This document shows positions 17,671-26,688 of a DNA stretch of 64,000 bases, piece by piece. The notes beneath the pieces were generated by a model, which was given only the letters and a program-made list of their open reading frames with translations, ran no database searches and had not been told where the DNA came from. This DNA is from an uncultured Chitinophaga sp. (GTDB lineage Bacteria; Bacteroidota; Bacteroidia; Chitinophagales; Chitinophagaceae), in the NCBI RefSeq assembly GCF_937898475.1, contig NZ_CALEJS010000028.1, positions 62,001 to 126,000 of the forward strand, given 5' to 3'. Every line of letters begins with the position of its first letter. The stretch's first letter is position 1. The position numbers and the translations under genes were made by a program.

Positions 17671-18015
17671 TTATTTTTTCTCGTCTGTTTTCTGATGCGC
17701 TTGGGTATACTCCATGCTTACAGCAGAGCGCTCAATGGTAAAGAAGGTGCCGGGGCTTACTTCCAGCTGCAGGGTGTTATCTGCATTGATCTTCTTTATT
17801 TTACCATGGATACCGGCAATGGTAACAATCTTATCGCCTTCGCGGAGGCCTTCGCCGAATTGCTTCTGCAATTTGGCCTTTTTAGTCTGCGGACGTATCA
17901 TAAATAGCCACATTACTACTATCATACCGGCGAAGAACAGTAAAGACACCATGGGAGAACCGCCACCCTGGCCGCCCTGCGGTGATGCCATCAATAAAAT
18001 GTTCAGCATGTTCAT
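17671..18015 (-). CDS. yajC: Preprotein translocase subunit YajC
   Basis: 114-aa inner-membrane protein associated with SecDF-YidC. A short Gly-rich N-terminus (GGQGGGSP) precedes one membrane helix (VSLLFFAGMIVVMWLFM), then the signature MIRPQTKKAKLQK and a small cytoplasmic beta domain (GDKIVTIAGIHGKI). Length and layout are standard. It lies 23 bp after the DUF1573 gene, so it is likely cotranscribed. Confidence 0.95.
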   Translation of the reverse strand: MNMLNILLMASPQGGQGGGSPMVSLLFFAGMIVVMWLFMIRPQTKKAKLQKQFGEGLREGDKIVTIAGIHGKIKKINADNTLQLEVSPGTFFTIERSAVSMEYTQAHQKTDEKK

Positions 18016-18038
18016 GTTGTAAATCGTATTATTAGTTG

Positions 18039-18482
18039 TTAGTTAGCTTTTTTTATCGTGCACTGGATCTTTGGTCCCTGTATAAAGGGAGGATCCGTAT
18101 TAGCTTTGATACTGATCTCCTTTTCAGTATATCCTTCCTTTCCGTGACTGTCAAACACCACTTTCAGGTAACCGCTTTCGCCCGGCTTAACAGGTTCTTT
18201 AGGCCACTCCGGAACGGTGCAACCGCAGCTGGAAACCGCGTTTTGGATCAGCAGGTCCTTCTTACCGGTATTGGTGAACTTGAAGGCATATTCCACTTTT
18301 TCTCCCTGGGTGATCTCCCCGAAATTGTGAACGGTCTGTTCAAAGGTCATTTCGGGAGCGCCCTGTACGGTATCGCCGGGTGTGCCGGCGGCAATAGTGG
18401 CCTGGTTTTCTTTCGCAGCTTGTGTGTTACAGGCTGTGGCCAGTAAACCTGTGCAGACAAGGATGTAGAAGAGTTGTTTCAT
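18039..18482 (-). CDS. DUF1573 lipoprotein
   Basis: 147-aa lipoprotein (signal with LLATAC lipobox, Cys18) with one DUF1573 domain, an immunoglobulin-like fold with the hallmark FGEITQGEKVEYAFKFTN and SSCGCTVPEWP. The family is very common in Bacteroidota envelopes; its function is unknown. It lies between nusB and yajC, a widely conserved position, and about 20 bp from each. Confidence 0.9.
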   Translation of the reverse strand: MKQLFYILVCTGLLATACNTQAAKENQATIAAGTPGDTVQGAPEMTFEQTVHNFGEITQGEKVEYAFKFTNTGKKDLLIQNAVSSCGCTVPEWPKEPVKPGESGYLKVVFDSHGKEGYTEKEISIKANTDPPFIQGPKIQCTIKKAN

Positions 18483-18503
18483 AGTGCGTCCCGCAAAAGT
18501 ATA

Positions 18504-19433
18504 TTATTTTTTTGTACGGTCGGTTTTCTGTATCTGCTGTGCCTGTTCAAGATCTTTCAGGATGTTGTCCAGGATGCCGTTGACAAACTGGCCGCTTTGC
18601 GGCGTGCTGTAGGTCTTGGCCAGGTCTATATATTCGTTGATAGTCACTTTGGTAGGGATGGTGGGAAAGTAGAGGAACTCGCATACGCCCATTTCCATCA
18701 GCAGCATGTCTACCGCTGCAATACGCTCAGGGTCCCAGTTCTGCAGCTTGGGCTTGATCAGTTCAAGGCAGTATTCTTTCTTATCGATCACGGTGAGCAG
18801 CAGTTCGCGGGAGTATTCCAGCTTTTCCTGGCTGATCAGCTGCAGGAAGTTAAAGAGGTGCGGTTTGTTAAGGTAATTGTTGATCAGGATGGTCATCATC
18901 TCTGCATCATCTCCCCAGTGCAGGAAGTTATCTTCCATATGCTGAACAAACAGTTCATTGGTGATCAGCACATTTTTATAGAGGTATTCCACGATCTCCT
19001 TTTCGGCAGCTTTGGAGCGGGAAGGTTCTTTAATATAGTTTTTATAAATATCTGTAGCGGTCAGGCTGTTGTATATTTTGCGGATCAGTTCCTGGTCAGG
19101 CAGGTGTTTCATTTTCCACAGGTCCAGATTAGCCTGGAAGCCCCTGTCGTTGCTGATCTGTTCGAGGAACTCGTTCCCGGCTATTTTGGTATTTACGTTC
19201 AGGTCTTCTGCAGTAGGCAGGTGTTTGGATGCACGGGCCTGGGAGTCTATCTCCGCGTATTGCGCCACCCGTACCAGGGAGTAGAGTAAGTAAGTAAAGA
19301 TCTGGCAGGTTTGGTCCAGCTTATCTTTTAACAGGCTGGTGGCCGTACCTGGTTTAATGTTTCCTGGCTCCATTGTTTCCAGGGCGTAAAGGGTTTGCAT
19401 AACCTTTACCCGGATGTTTCTTCTACTGATCAT
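18504..19433 (-). CDS. nusB: Transcription antitermination factor NusB (long form)
   Basis: 309 aa, the extended Bacteroidota form of NusB, against about 140 aa in proteobacteria. The start is set at ATG 19433 (MISRRNIRVKVMQTLYA). The all-helical NusB domain is in the C-terminal half, with the signature PTKVTINEYIDLAKTYSTP and FVNGILDNI. It binds boxA RNA with NusE to assemble antitermination complexes on rRNA operons. It is the first gene of the nusB-DUF1573-yajC run. Confidence 0.93.
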   Translation of the reverse strand: MISRRNIRVKVMQTLYALETMEPGNIKPGTATSLLKDKLDQTCQIFTYLLYSLVRVAQYAEIDSQARASKHLPTAEDLNVNTKIAGNEFLEQISNDRGFQANLDLWKMKHLPDQELIRKIYNSLTATDIYKNYIKEPSRSKAAEKEIVEYLYKNVLITNELFVQHMEDNFLHWGDDAEMMTILINNYLNKPHLFNFLQLISQEKLEYSRELLLTVIDKKEYCLELIKPKLQNWDPERIAAVDMLLMEMGVCEFLYFPTIPTKVTINEYIDLAKTYSTPQSGQFVNGILDNILKDLEQAQQIQKTDRTKK

Positions 19434-19758
19434 CTTTCTATATCTATCTAAAACAAGAACTAATAAGGGCGCAAAGCTAGTCAATAAAAGTCAAATTACC
19501 CGACCCGTGGGCAACTAATTGGCAGGTGGCAGCGGCAACCGGCGTCTGGCAGTATTGGGCAGGCGCCCACGACAGCTGTTTACTGTCATTTTTTGGGGTG
19601 GAAACTGAAAAATTGACATTTATGTCAGTGGTTCCCTATCTTTGCCGTCCTGGCAGACTGAAAATTTGACCAGAACCACCCATTGGCATAATTCTCGTGG
19701 GCCGATCATGCGCTTGATTTTACTTTCGTTACAAACAATTTTTTAAAAATTAAATACT
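19434..19758. other. Divergent regulatory region of nusB and groESL
   Basis: This 325-bp gene-free stretch is GC-rich near nusB and AT-rich near groES. It holds the groESL promoter and the palindrome listed separately. No CIRCE element (TTAGCACTC-N9-GAGTGCTAA) is visible. Confidence 0.5.
19613..19644 (+). promoter_or_regulatory. groESL promoter with overlapping palindrome
   Basis: The -7 element TAtcTTTG is at 19637-19644, with TTG at 19613-19615 as the -33. A perfect palindrome TGACAT-TT-ATGTCA (19614-19627) lies on the -33 region and could be an operator. The distance to the groES start is about 115 bp. Confidence 0.6.
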
Positions 19759-20040
19759 ATGGCTAAGAATTTAAGTATTAAACCTTTAGCTGACAGGGTG
19801 ATCGTGAAACCTGCAGCCGCTGAAGAAAAGACCGCCGGTGGCATCATTATTCCCGACACTGCAAAAGAGAAACCACAGAGAGGTACCGTTGTAGCAGCTG
19901 GTCCTGGTAAAAAGGACGAGCCTGTGACAGTGAAAGTTGGCGATACCGTACTGTATGGCAAATACTCCGGCACTGAGATCAGCTTCGAAGGCGATGATTA
20001 CTTAATTATGCGTGAATCAGACATTTTAGCGATTGTTTAA
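19759..20040 (+). CDS. groES: Co-chaperonin GroES
   Basis: 93 aa with canonical GroES features: PLADRVIVKP at the N-terminus, the mobile loop EEKTAGGIIIPDTAKEKP, and the roof strand GDTVLYGKYSG. It caps GroEL in the ATP-driven folding cycle. It is followed after 111 bp by groEL, and both are probably transcribed from the promoter at 19613-19644. Confidence 0.97.
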   Translation: MAKNLSIKPLADRVIVKPAAAEEKTAGGIIIPDTAKEKPQRGTVVAAGPGKKDEPVTVKVGDTVLYGKYSGTEISFEGDDYLIMRESDILAIV

Positions 20041-20105
20041 AACAGCCATTAGCATTTAGCTGCAGTGATTAGCCCTGCTAAAGCTGACAGCCGATCGCTA
20101 AGTGC
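20041..20105. repeat. AGCTAA-type repeat between groES and groEL
   Basis: Intergenic string of TTAGC/GCTAA units (CATTAGCATTTAGCTGCAG, GATTAGCCCTGCTAAAGC, CGATCGCTAAG) with weak self-complementarity. It resembles units at 16870, 41237, 52180 and 54845. Confidence 0.45.
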
Positions 20106-20151
20106 TTACCCAAAACATTCCACACTCAAATCTTTAAAATTATTAACTATT

Positions 20152-21786
20152 ATGGCAAAACAAATATTCTTTAACACCGATGCCCGCAACAAGATGAAGA
20201 AGGGCGTTGACATCCTGGCCGATGCAGTGAAAGTGACCCTGGGTCCCAAAGGCCGCAACGTTGTTATCGAAAAGAAATTTGGCGCTCCTGGTGTAACCAA
20301 GGATGGTGTTACTGTTGCTAAAGAGATAGAACTGGAAGATCCCATCGAGAACATGGGCGCCCAGATGGTGAAGGAAGTAGCTTCCAAAACTGCTGACGTA
20401 GCAGGTGATGGTACTACTACTGCTACCGTTCTGGCTCAGTCTATCATCGGCGAAGGCTTAAAGAACGTAGCTGCCGGTGCTAACCCTATGGACCTGAAAC
20501 GCGGTATTGACAAAGCCGTGAAAGCTGTAGTGGAAAACCTGAGGAAACAGTCTGAAAAGGTAGGTAACGATACCAAGAAAATAGAGCAGGTTGCTGCTAT
20601 CTCTGCTAACAACGACGCAGAGATCGGTAAACTGATCGCTGAAGCAATGAATAAAGTGACCAAAGATGGTGTGATCACTGTAGAAGAAGCAAAAGGCACT
20701 GACACTACTGTAGAAGTAGTAGAAGGTATGCAGTTTGACCGTGGTTACCTGTCTGCTTACTTTATCACCAACAGCGAAAAAATGCAGGTTGAACTGCAGA
20801 ATCCTTACATCCTGATCTACGACAAGAAGATCAGCGCCATGAAAGACATCCTGCACATCCTGGAGAAAGTGGCACAGCAAGGCGCACCCCTGCTGATCAT
20901 CTCTGAAGACCTGGAAGGCGAAGCACTGGCTACCCTCGTAGTGAACAAACTGCGCGGTACTTTGAAAGTAGCTGCTGTAAAAGCTCCGGGCTTTGGCGAC
21001 AGAAGGAAGGAAATGCTGACAGACATCGCTACCCTTACCGGTGGTATCGTGATCAGCGAAGACCAGGGTTACAAACTGGAGAACGCTGACCTCAGCTACC
21101 TGGGTAAAGCCGAGTCTGTAACCATCGATAAAGACAACACTACCGTAGTAGGTGGTAAAGGTGAGAAGAAAGATATCGAAGCCCGCATCTCCCAGATCAA
21201 GGCCCAGATAGAAGTAACTACTTCTGACTACGACCGCGAAAAATTACAGGAACGCCTGGCTAAACTGAGCGGTGGTGTAGCTGTACTGTACGTTGGTGCT
21301 GCTACCGAAGTGGAAATGAAAGAGAAGAAAGATCGCGTTGACGATGCCCTGCACGCTACCCGCGCTGCCGTTGAAGAAGGTATCGTAGCTGGTGGCGGTG
21401 TAGCTTACATCCGCGCTATCGAAGGCCTGGACAAACTGAAAGGCGACAACAACGACGAACAGACTGGTATTGCCATCATCAAACGCGCTATCGAAGAGCC
21501 CTTGCGTCAGATCACCGCTAACGCCGGTATCGAAGGTTCTATCGTAGTTCAGAAAGTAAAAGAAGGTAAAGCTGACTTCGGTTTCAATGCCCGCACAGAG
21601 TCTTACGAGAACCTGATCGCTGCCGGTGTTATTGACCCGACTAAAGTTAGCCGCATTGCCCTGGAAAATGCCGCTTCTATCGCTGGCATGCTCCTGACAA
21701 CAGAATGCGTAGTTGCCGACAAACCCGAGCCTAAATCTGCTGCTCCTGCTATGCCGGGCGGCCACGGTATGGGTATGGATTATTAA
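20152..21786 (+). CDS. groEL: Chaperonin GroEL
   Basis: 544-aa 60-kDa chaperonin. The start is at ATG 20152 (MAKQIFFNTDARN); the frame is open upstream to 20065, but that stretch has no family similarity. ATP-site residues DGTTTATVLAQ, VKAPGFGDRR and GGGVAYIRAIE are intact, and the C-terminus ends in the short Gly/Met tail MPGGHGMGMDY. It forms the double-ring folding chamber with GroES. A strong terminator follows at 21814. Confidence 0.98.
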   Translation: MAKQIFFNTDARNKMKKGVDILADAVKVTLGPKGRNVVIEKKFGAPGVTKDGVTVAKEIELEDPIENMGAQMVKEVASKTADVAGDGTTTATVLAQSIIGEGLKNVAAGANPMDLKRGIDKAVKAVVENLRKQSEKVGNDTKKIEQVAAISANNDAEIGKLIAEAMNKVTKDGVITVEEAKGTDTTVEVVEGMQFDRGYLSAYFITNSEKMQVELQNPYILIYDKKISAMKDILHILEKVAQQGAPLLIISEDLEGEALATLVVNKLRGTLKVAAVKAPGFGDRRKEMLTDIATLTGGIVISEDQGYKLENADLSYLGKAESVTIDKDNTTVVGGKGEKKDIEARISQIKAQIEVTTSDYDREKLQERLAKLSGGVAVLYVGAATEVEMKEKKDRVDDALHATRAAVEEGIVAGGGVAYIRAIEGLDKLKGDNNDEQTGIAIIKRAIEEPLRQITANAGIEGSIVVQKVKEGKADFGFNARTESYENLIAAGVIDPTKVSRIALENAASIAGMLLTTECVVADKPEPKSAAPAMPGGHGMGMDY

Positions 21787-21813
21787 TATCCTCTTTCCGG
21801 ATAAATTTTACAG

Positions 21814-21846
21814 CTCCGGTCCCCTCTCGGGACCGGAGTTTTTATT
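21814..21846 (+). terminator. Intrinsic terminator of groESL
   Basis: Stem CTCCGGTCCC / GGGACCGGAG (10 bp) with a short loop, followed by six T residues, 28 bp past the groEL stop. Confidence 0.92.
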
Positions 21847-21874
21847 GTAACTTTCTTCCGGACTACCGCGTTTA

Positions 21875-22372
21875 ATGATCATGAAGCAGGTTTTACAAGC
21901 TATTCTTTCGTTATTCCTGGGCCTGATACTGTTCAGCGCCTGCGCCAAAAAGGATAATGTTACGCTTCTTGAAGATGCGGGTACTTTTGCGGATGACCAG
22001 ATCGAACAATACCTCCGTTCTCATAACATTAACGCCACACGCGACCTTACCGGGCTTTACTACCAAATACTGGACCCGGGAGACAGCGTGCACTACATGT
22101 TATCCATGGATAACATTCCCACCATTATCTATACCCGCCGCCTGCTGAACGATAAACTGGTAGACGTTTCCCTTGCTCCCACTAATTTTAATAACCGCCC
22201 CCTGAAAGACCATATTGCCGGCTGGCAGATTGGTCTGCAGAAGATCGCCAAAGGCGGTAAGATCCTGCTCATCATCCCGCCCAGCCTGGGCTTTGGTAAT
22301 GTGAAAGTGGATGATAAGATACCTGCCAACTCCGTCCTGGTGTGCGAATTAACACTGGTGGACTTCAAATAG
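21875..22372 (+). CDS. FKBP-type peptidyl-prolyl isomerase lipoprotein
   Basis: 165-aa lipoprotein (LILFSAC lipobox) with a C-terminal FKBP domain: VSLAPTNFNNRPLKDHI, the typical AGWQIGLQKIAKGGKILLI, PPSLGFGN and the final VLVCELTLVDF. It probably assists folding of periplasmic or outer-membrane proteins. Two Met codons (21875 and 21881) are both usable starts. It lies downstream of the groEL terminator, so it is an independent unit. Confidence 0.88.
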   Translation: MIMKQVLQAILSLFLGLILFSACAKKDNVTLLEDAGTFADDQIEQYLRSHNINATRDLTGLYYQILDPGDSVHYMLSMDNIPTIIYTRRLLNDKLVDVSLAPTNFNNRPLKDHIAGWQIGLQKIAKGGKILLIIPPSLGFGNVKVDDKIPANSVLVCELTLVDFK

Positions 22373-22391
22373 TACGTGGCCTATTTTTCCC

Positions 22392-22399
22392 TACCTTTG
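22392..22399 (+). promoter_or_regulatory. -7 element upstream of sdaA
   Basis: TAccTTTG lies 19 bp upstream of the GTG start. I find no good -33 partner at the expected distance. Confidence 0.4.
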
Positions 22400-22418
22400 G
22401 GAATTAAACACCAGAACA

Positions 22419-23852
22419 GTGGCACACGAATGCATCTCCGTTTTTGATATCTTTAAGATTGGCGTAGGTCCCTCCAGCTCTCATACCCTTGGCCCATGGC
22501 GTGCCGCATTGCGCTTTTTAAAGGAACTGGAAGCAGGCGGGCGCCTGCATGAAGTAGAAAAAGTAAGCGTGCTGCTGTATGGCTCCCTGGCCAAAACAGG
22601 CCACGGCCACGGCACCGATATCGCCGTGCAGCTGGGCCTCTCCGGCGATGATCCCGTTACTTTTGATGTAAACCGCATCAACGCCAAGATCGGCGATATC
22701 AGGCGCATGAAGAGGCTGCAGCTGAACAAACACCATGAAATAGATTTTGCTCCCACCGAAGATATTGCGTTCCTCTACGACGAAACATTGCCCTACCATC
22801 CCAATGCGCTGACCTTCCTGGTAAGCTTTGCAGGTGGCGATCAGACGGCTGTTACCTACTATTCTACCGGCGGCGGCTTTGTTGTAAAGGAAGGAGAGCA
22901 GGCTGGCGGCGCCGCCAATGCAGGCGTAGATCTTCCATTCCCCGTAGATACTGCCCGGCAGCTGCTGCAATGGTGCATCAAAACGGGCTTCTCCATATCT
23001 GAACTGGTGATGGAGAATGAACAGGCCTGGCGCTCTGAAGCCGCTACCAAAGAAGGAGTGCTGCAGATCTGGCAGGTAATGCGCGACTGTATTTACCGCG
23101 GCTGCCATACCAATGGCGAACTGCCCGGAGGCCTGAAAGTGGCCCGCCGCGCCGCCGCATTGAATAAGAAACTGCTGCAGGGCCGTGGTTACCAGGACTT
23201 TGACAGCTGGATAGCAGCCATCCGCGGCGGGGGTAACCACTTTGCCTATACGCTGGACTGGGTCAGCTGTTTTGCGCTGGCCGTAAATGAGGAGAATGCT
23301 TCCTTTGGCCGTGTGGTAACCGCGCCTACCAATGGTGCAGCGGGCGTTATCCCGGCTGTGCTGCAATACTATATTACTTTCTGCAATGGCTATCAGCCTG
23401 CCCGGATCATCCAGTTCCTGCTCACCGCATCAGAGATCGGCAGCATCTTTAAAAAGCGCTCTACCATCTCTGCCGCTATGGGCGGATGCCAGGCGGAAAT
23501 AGGCGTATCCTCTGCCATGGCGGCGGCTGCGCTGACCGAATGTATGGGCGGCTCACAACGCCAGGTGCTGATGGCAGCCGAAATAGCGATGGAACACCAC
23601 CTGGGTCTTACCTGCGACCCCATCGGCGGACTGGTGCAGGTGCCCTGCATTGAAAGGAACACCATGGGCGCCATCAAAGCCATCACCGCTTCCCAGCTGG
23701 CTCTCCAGAGTAACCCGGAGCTGGCAAAGGTATCCCTGGACGCTGTGGTGAAAACCATGTGGGAAACAGCCCTTGATATGAATTCCAAATACAAGGAGAC
23801 TTCAGATGGTGGTCTTGCCGTTAATATTCCGATCAGTTTACCGGAATGTTAA
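22419..23852 (+). CDS. sdaA: L-serine ammonia-lyase (iron-sulfur type)
   Basis: 477-aa single-chain L-serine dehydratase, converting L-serine to pyruvate and ammonia with a 4Fe-4S cluster. It uses a GTG start. The N-terminal beta domain has SVFDIFKIGVGPSSSHTLGP. The C-terminal alpha domain has APTNGAAGVIPAV and cluster cysteines in GGCQAEIG, CMGG and GLTCDPIGG. Length and order match single-polypeptide SdaA. The next gene starts only 17 bp after the stop. Confidence 0.95.
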   Translation: MAHECISVFDIFKIGVGPSSSHTLGPWRAALRFLKELEAGGRLHEVEKVSVLLYGSLAKTGHGHGTDIAVQLGLSGDDPVTFDVNRINAKIGDIRRMKRLQLNKHHEIDFAPTEDIAFLYDETLPYHPNALTFLVSFAGGDQTAVTYYSTGGGFVVKEGEQAGGAANAGVDLPFPVDTARQLLQWCIKTGFSISELVMENEQAWRSEAATKEGVLQIWQVMRDCIYRGCHTNGELPGGLKVARRAAALNKKLLQGRGYQDFDSWIAAIRGGGNHFAYTLDWVSCFALAVNEENASFGRVVTAPTNGAAGVIPAVLQYYITFCNGYQPARIIQFLLTASEIGSIFKKRSTISAAMGGCQAEIGVSSAMAAAALTECMGGSQRQVLMAAEIAMEHHLGLTCDPIGGLVQVPCIERNTMGAIKAITASQLALQSNPELAKVSLDAVVKTMWETALDMNSKYKETSDGGLAVNIPISLPEC

Positions 23853-23869
23853 TTATCTTCCGTATTTAT

Positions 23870-26674
23870 ATGAAACGCCTTTTTGCCCTACTCCTGTTCC
23901 TATTGCCTCTTACTATTTCCGCCCAGCATTTTGGCGGAAATCCTCCCTCTCTGAAATGGCGGCAAATCAACACCGACACGGTGCGCGTGATATTTCCGGC
24001 AGGCCTGGAAGCCCAGGGACAGCGTGTGTCGGATATCGTACATTACCTTAACCGCTACACTCGCAGTTCGATAGGCAACCTGCAGCAAAAGGTCAACATC
24101 GTGCTGCAGAACCAGACACTGGAATCTAACGGCTTTGTACAACTGGGCCCCTTCAAATCTGAATTCTACCTGGCGCCGCCACCATCCCCGCTCGAACTGG
24201 GTTCACTGCAATGGGAAGAGCAGCTGGCGCTGCATGAATACCGCCACGTGCTGCAGAACATGAATTTCCGCCAGGGCATTTCCAAAGTGTTTGCTTACCT
24301 GGGCGGGGAACTGGGACAGGCGGCCGTTACCAATATCGCCGTGCCCAACTGGTTCTGGGAAGGTGATGCGGTGGTCATGGAAACTGCGCTTAGTCCGCAG
24401 GGAAGGGGACGTTTACCTGCCTTTTTTGATGGCTTTCGCGGCCTTACGCTCGATAAAAAGCACTATTCGTATATGAAGATCCGTAACGGGTCTTACCGTG
24501 ACTTTGTACCGGATCACTATGAGCTGGGATACCTGATGAGCACCTATGGCCGCAATCATTACGGGCAAACTTTCTGGCGCGATGTAACTACAGACGCTGT
24601 CCGCTTCCGCGGCCTGTTCTACCCGCTGTCGCAAAGCCTGCGCCGCCGCACGGGCCATAACATCACCGGCTTTTACCAGGCCACCATGCAGGAATACCAG
24701 GCCTACTGGAAAGACTATGCCGCCCGTAAGGAGATCACGCCCGCCACTCAGCTGAGCGCTTCTTCGAAGATCGTGACCAACTACCGCTATGTATACGATG
24801 CAGGTCCCGGGCAGTGGGTGGTACTGAAAAGCAGTTATCAGCGCATACCCGGGTTTTACCTGGTAGACAGCCTGGGACATGAAACCCTGCTTACCCGGCC
24901 GGGCAGCCGCTTTGACGATTTCTTTAGTTACAGCAATGGCCGCATTCTCTGGACAGAAGCGCGTTTTGACCCGCGCTGGACCTGGAAGGATTATTCCGTT
25001 ATCAAAATGTTTGACCGGTCCAGCGGGCACACTTATACAGTCACGCATCATACCAAGTACTTCTCTCCCGATATCACGCCCGATGGCCAATACATCATCG
25101 CCGCTTTTACCAGTCCGGAGCAGCATTACGGCCTTCACTGGCTGGATGCCCGCAGCGGCGCCCTGGTAAAAGCGCTGCCCAACCCGGAAAACTGGTATTA
25201 TACCTTTCCGCGTTTCACGGCTTCCGGCAAAGCGGTTATCAGTCCGGTGCGTAACCAGCTGGGGCAGATGGCGCTTGTACAGCAGGACCTATCCTCCGGT
25301 GAAACCTCGCTTTTGGCGCCCTTCAGCTATAATGTGATCGGCGCTCCCGTGGTGGCCGGGGATACCGTATACTTTACCGGCTCCTGGAAAGACGTTAATA
25401 ACATTTTTGCCGTTACGCTGGCTGATAAAAAGATCTGGCAGGTAACAGACCGTCCCAACAGCGTGCTGCATGCCGCTGTCAGTCCGCAGCAACAGCAGAT
25501 AACGTTCACCGAATTCAGCGCCAATGGCTATACCCTGTACAAGGCCCCGCTGAAACCGGAGCACTGGCAGGCGGTAGATACCACGGTTAATGCACACAGC
25601 GCCTGGCTGCAACCTGACTTTAAGGAAGGAGGGAACATCCTTTCTGTTGTGCCATCCGGCAATTACCCGGTACGGCCCTATTCCCAGGCCAAGGGGCTTA
25701 TTAATTTTCACAGCTGGGTGCCTACTTTCGATGATCCGGATTACAGCCTCACGCTTTATGGCAATAACATTCTCAATACTGCTGCTACGGCCATTGGTTA
25801 CACCTATAACCGCAACGAAGGCAGCTCCATGGTGGGAGGTAATTTCCTGTTCGGGGGATGGTTTCCCAGGCTACAGGTGGGTGTAGACTATACCTTTAAC
25901 CGCTCTGTGCTCACGCGCCAGTATGGCCGTTTGTACTGGAATGAGCTGGATTGGCATGGCGGCGTATCACTGCCGCTGATCCTTTCTTCCGGCAAGTATG
26001 GCAGAAGCCTTTCGCTGGGCGCTACCTATCACTACCTGAGAACTTTCCCTGATGGCTTCAAGTTCAGGGATGAAGGCGTGCAGTACCTGAACAATACCCT
26101 GGTGTTTAACAACCAGCGAATAAAAGCGCCACAGCATATCTTTACGCATTTCGGGCAATACCTCTACCTGCAATATACCCGCTCCATCGATGTACCGGCC
26201 CATCAGTTCTATGGCCGTTTTGACCTGTATCTGCCGGGATTGTTCCCCAACCATAACTTGGTATTGCAGGCGGCCTATCAAAAGAAGGATACAATGGGGC
26301 GTTACTCTTTCTCAGATAACTTCGTATATGCCAGGGGGTATAATGAGCCATTTTACAGCCGCATCTATAAACTGGGGGCTAGCTATCATTTCCCGATCGC
26401 CTATCCCGACTGGGGATTTGCGCAGCTGCTGTATTTGCTGCGCCTGCGTGGCAACGTGTTCTTTGATTACAGTAAAGCCTATAACTGGATCACCCGGGAA
26501 GATACCCGCTATGCCTCAACAGGGGGGGAGCTGTTCTTTGATACTAAGATAGGAAACACCATTCCCTTCACCTGCGGTGTAAGATATAGCCGTTTGCTTG
26601 ACCCGGATCCTTTGGGGGCGGCCAGGAACCGGATAGATTTTATCCTTCCCCTGCAGCAATTGTTCAGTTATTAA
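23870..26674 (+). CDS. Large envelope protein: HExxH peptidase-like domain, beta-propeller and C-terminal barrel
   Basis: 934 aa, starting at ATG 23870 (MKRLFALLLFLLPL, signal peptide cleaved near ISAQ). Residues about 25-300 resemble a gluzincin: HEYRH in QLALHEYRHVLQ, followed about 40 residues later by WFWEGDAVVMET, whose Glu could be the third ligand. Residues about 300-600 have TolB/WD40-like propeller strands (FSPDITPDGQYIIAAF). The last 300 residues alternate aromatic strands like an outer-membrane beta-barrel and end in an aromatic residue (LQQLFSY). Function unknown; possibly a surface-anchored protease. It is 17 bp from sdaA and could be cotranscribed. Confidence 0.75.
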   Translation: MKRLFALLLFLLPLTISAQHFGGNPPSLKWRQINTDTVRVIFPAGLEAQGQRVSDIVHYLNRYTRSSIGNLQQKVNIVLQNQTLESNGFVQLGPFKSEFYLAPPPSPLELGSLQWEEQLALHEYRHVLQNMNFRQGISKVFAYLGGELGQAAVTNIAVPNWFWEGDAVVMETALSPQGRGRLPAFFDGFRGLTLDKKHYSYMKIRNGSYRDFVPDHYELGYLMSTYGRNHYGQTFWRDVTTDAVRFRGLFYPLSQSLRRRTGHNITGFYQATMQEYQAYWKDYAARKEITPATQLSASSKIVTNYRYVYDAGPGQWVVLKSSYQRIPGFYLVDSLGHETLLTRPGSRFDDFFSYSNGRILWTEARFDPRWTWKDYSVIKMFDRSSGHTYTVTHHTKYFSPDITPDGQYIIAAFTSPEQHYGLHWLDARSGALVKALPNPENWYYTFPRFTASGKAVISPVRNQLGQMALVQQDLSSGETSLLAPFSYNVIGAPVVAGDTVYFTGSWKDVNNIFAVTLADKKIWQVTDRPNSVLHAAVSPQQQQITFTEFSANGYTLYKAPLKPEHWQAVDTTVNAHSAWLQPDFKEGGNILSVVPSGNYPVRPYSQAKGLINFHSWVPTFDDPDYSLTLYGNNILNTAATAIGYTYNRNEGSSMVGGNFLFGGWFPRLQVGVDYTFNRSVLTRQYGRLYWNELDWHGGVSLPLILSSGKYGRSLSLGATYHYLRTFPDGFKFRDEGVQYLNNTLVFNNQRIKAPQHIFTHFGQYLYLQYTRSIDVPAHQFYGRFDLYLPGLFPNHNLVLQAAYQKKDTMGRYSFSDNFVYARGYNEPFYSRIYKLGASYHFPIAYPDWGFAQLLYLLRLRGNVFFDYSKAYNWITREDTRYASTGGELFFDTKIGNTIPFTCGVRYSRLLDPDPLGAARNRIDFILPLQQLFSY

Positions 26675-26688
26675 TAGTATGAATGGCG

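Noticed and set aside
18474..19289. Plus-strand open frame of about 270 codons over nusB
   Set aside because: Shadow of nusB; rich in His/Gln/Phe and without domain signals.
19434..19758. Possible CIRCE operator before groES
   Set aside because: The TTAGCACTC/GAGTGCTAA arms are absent; only a different palindrome is present.
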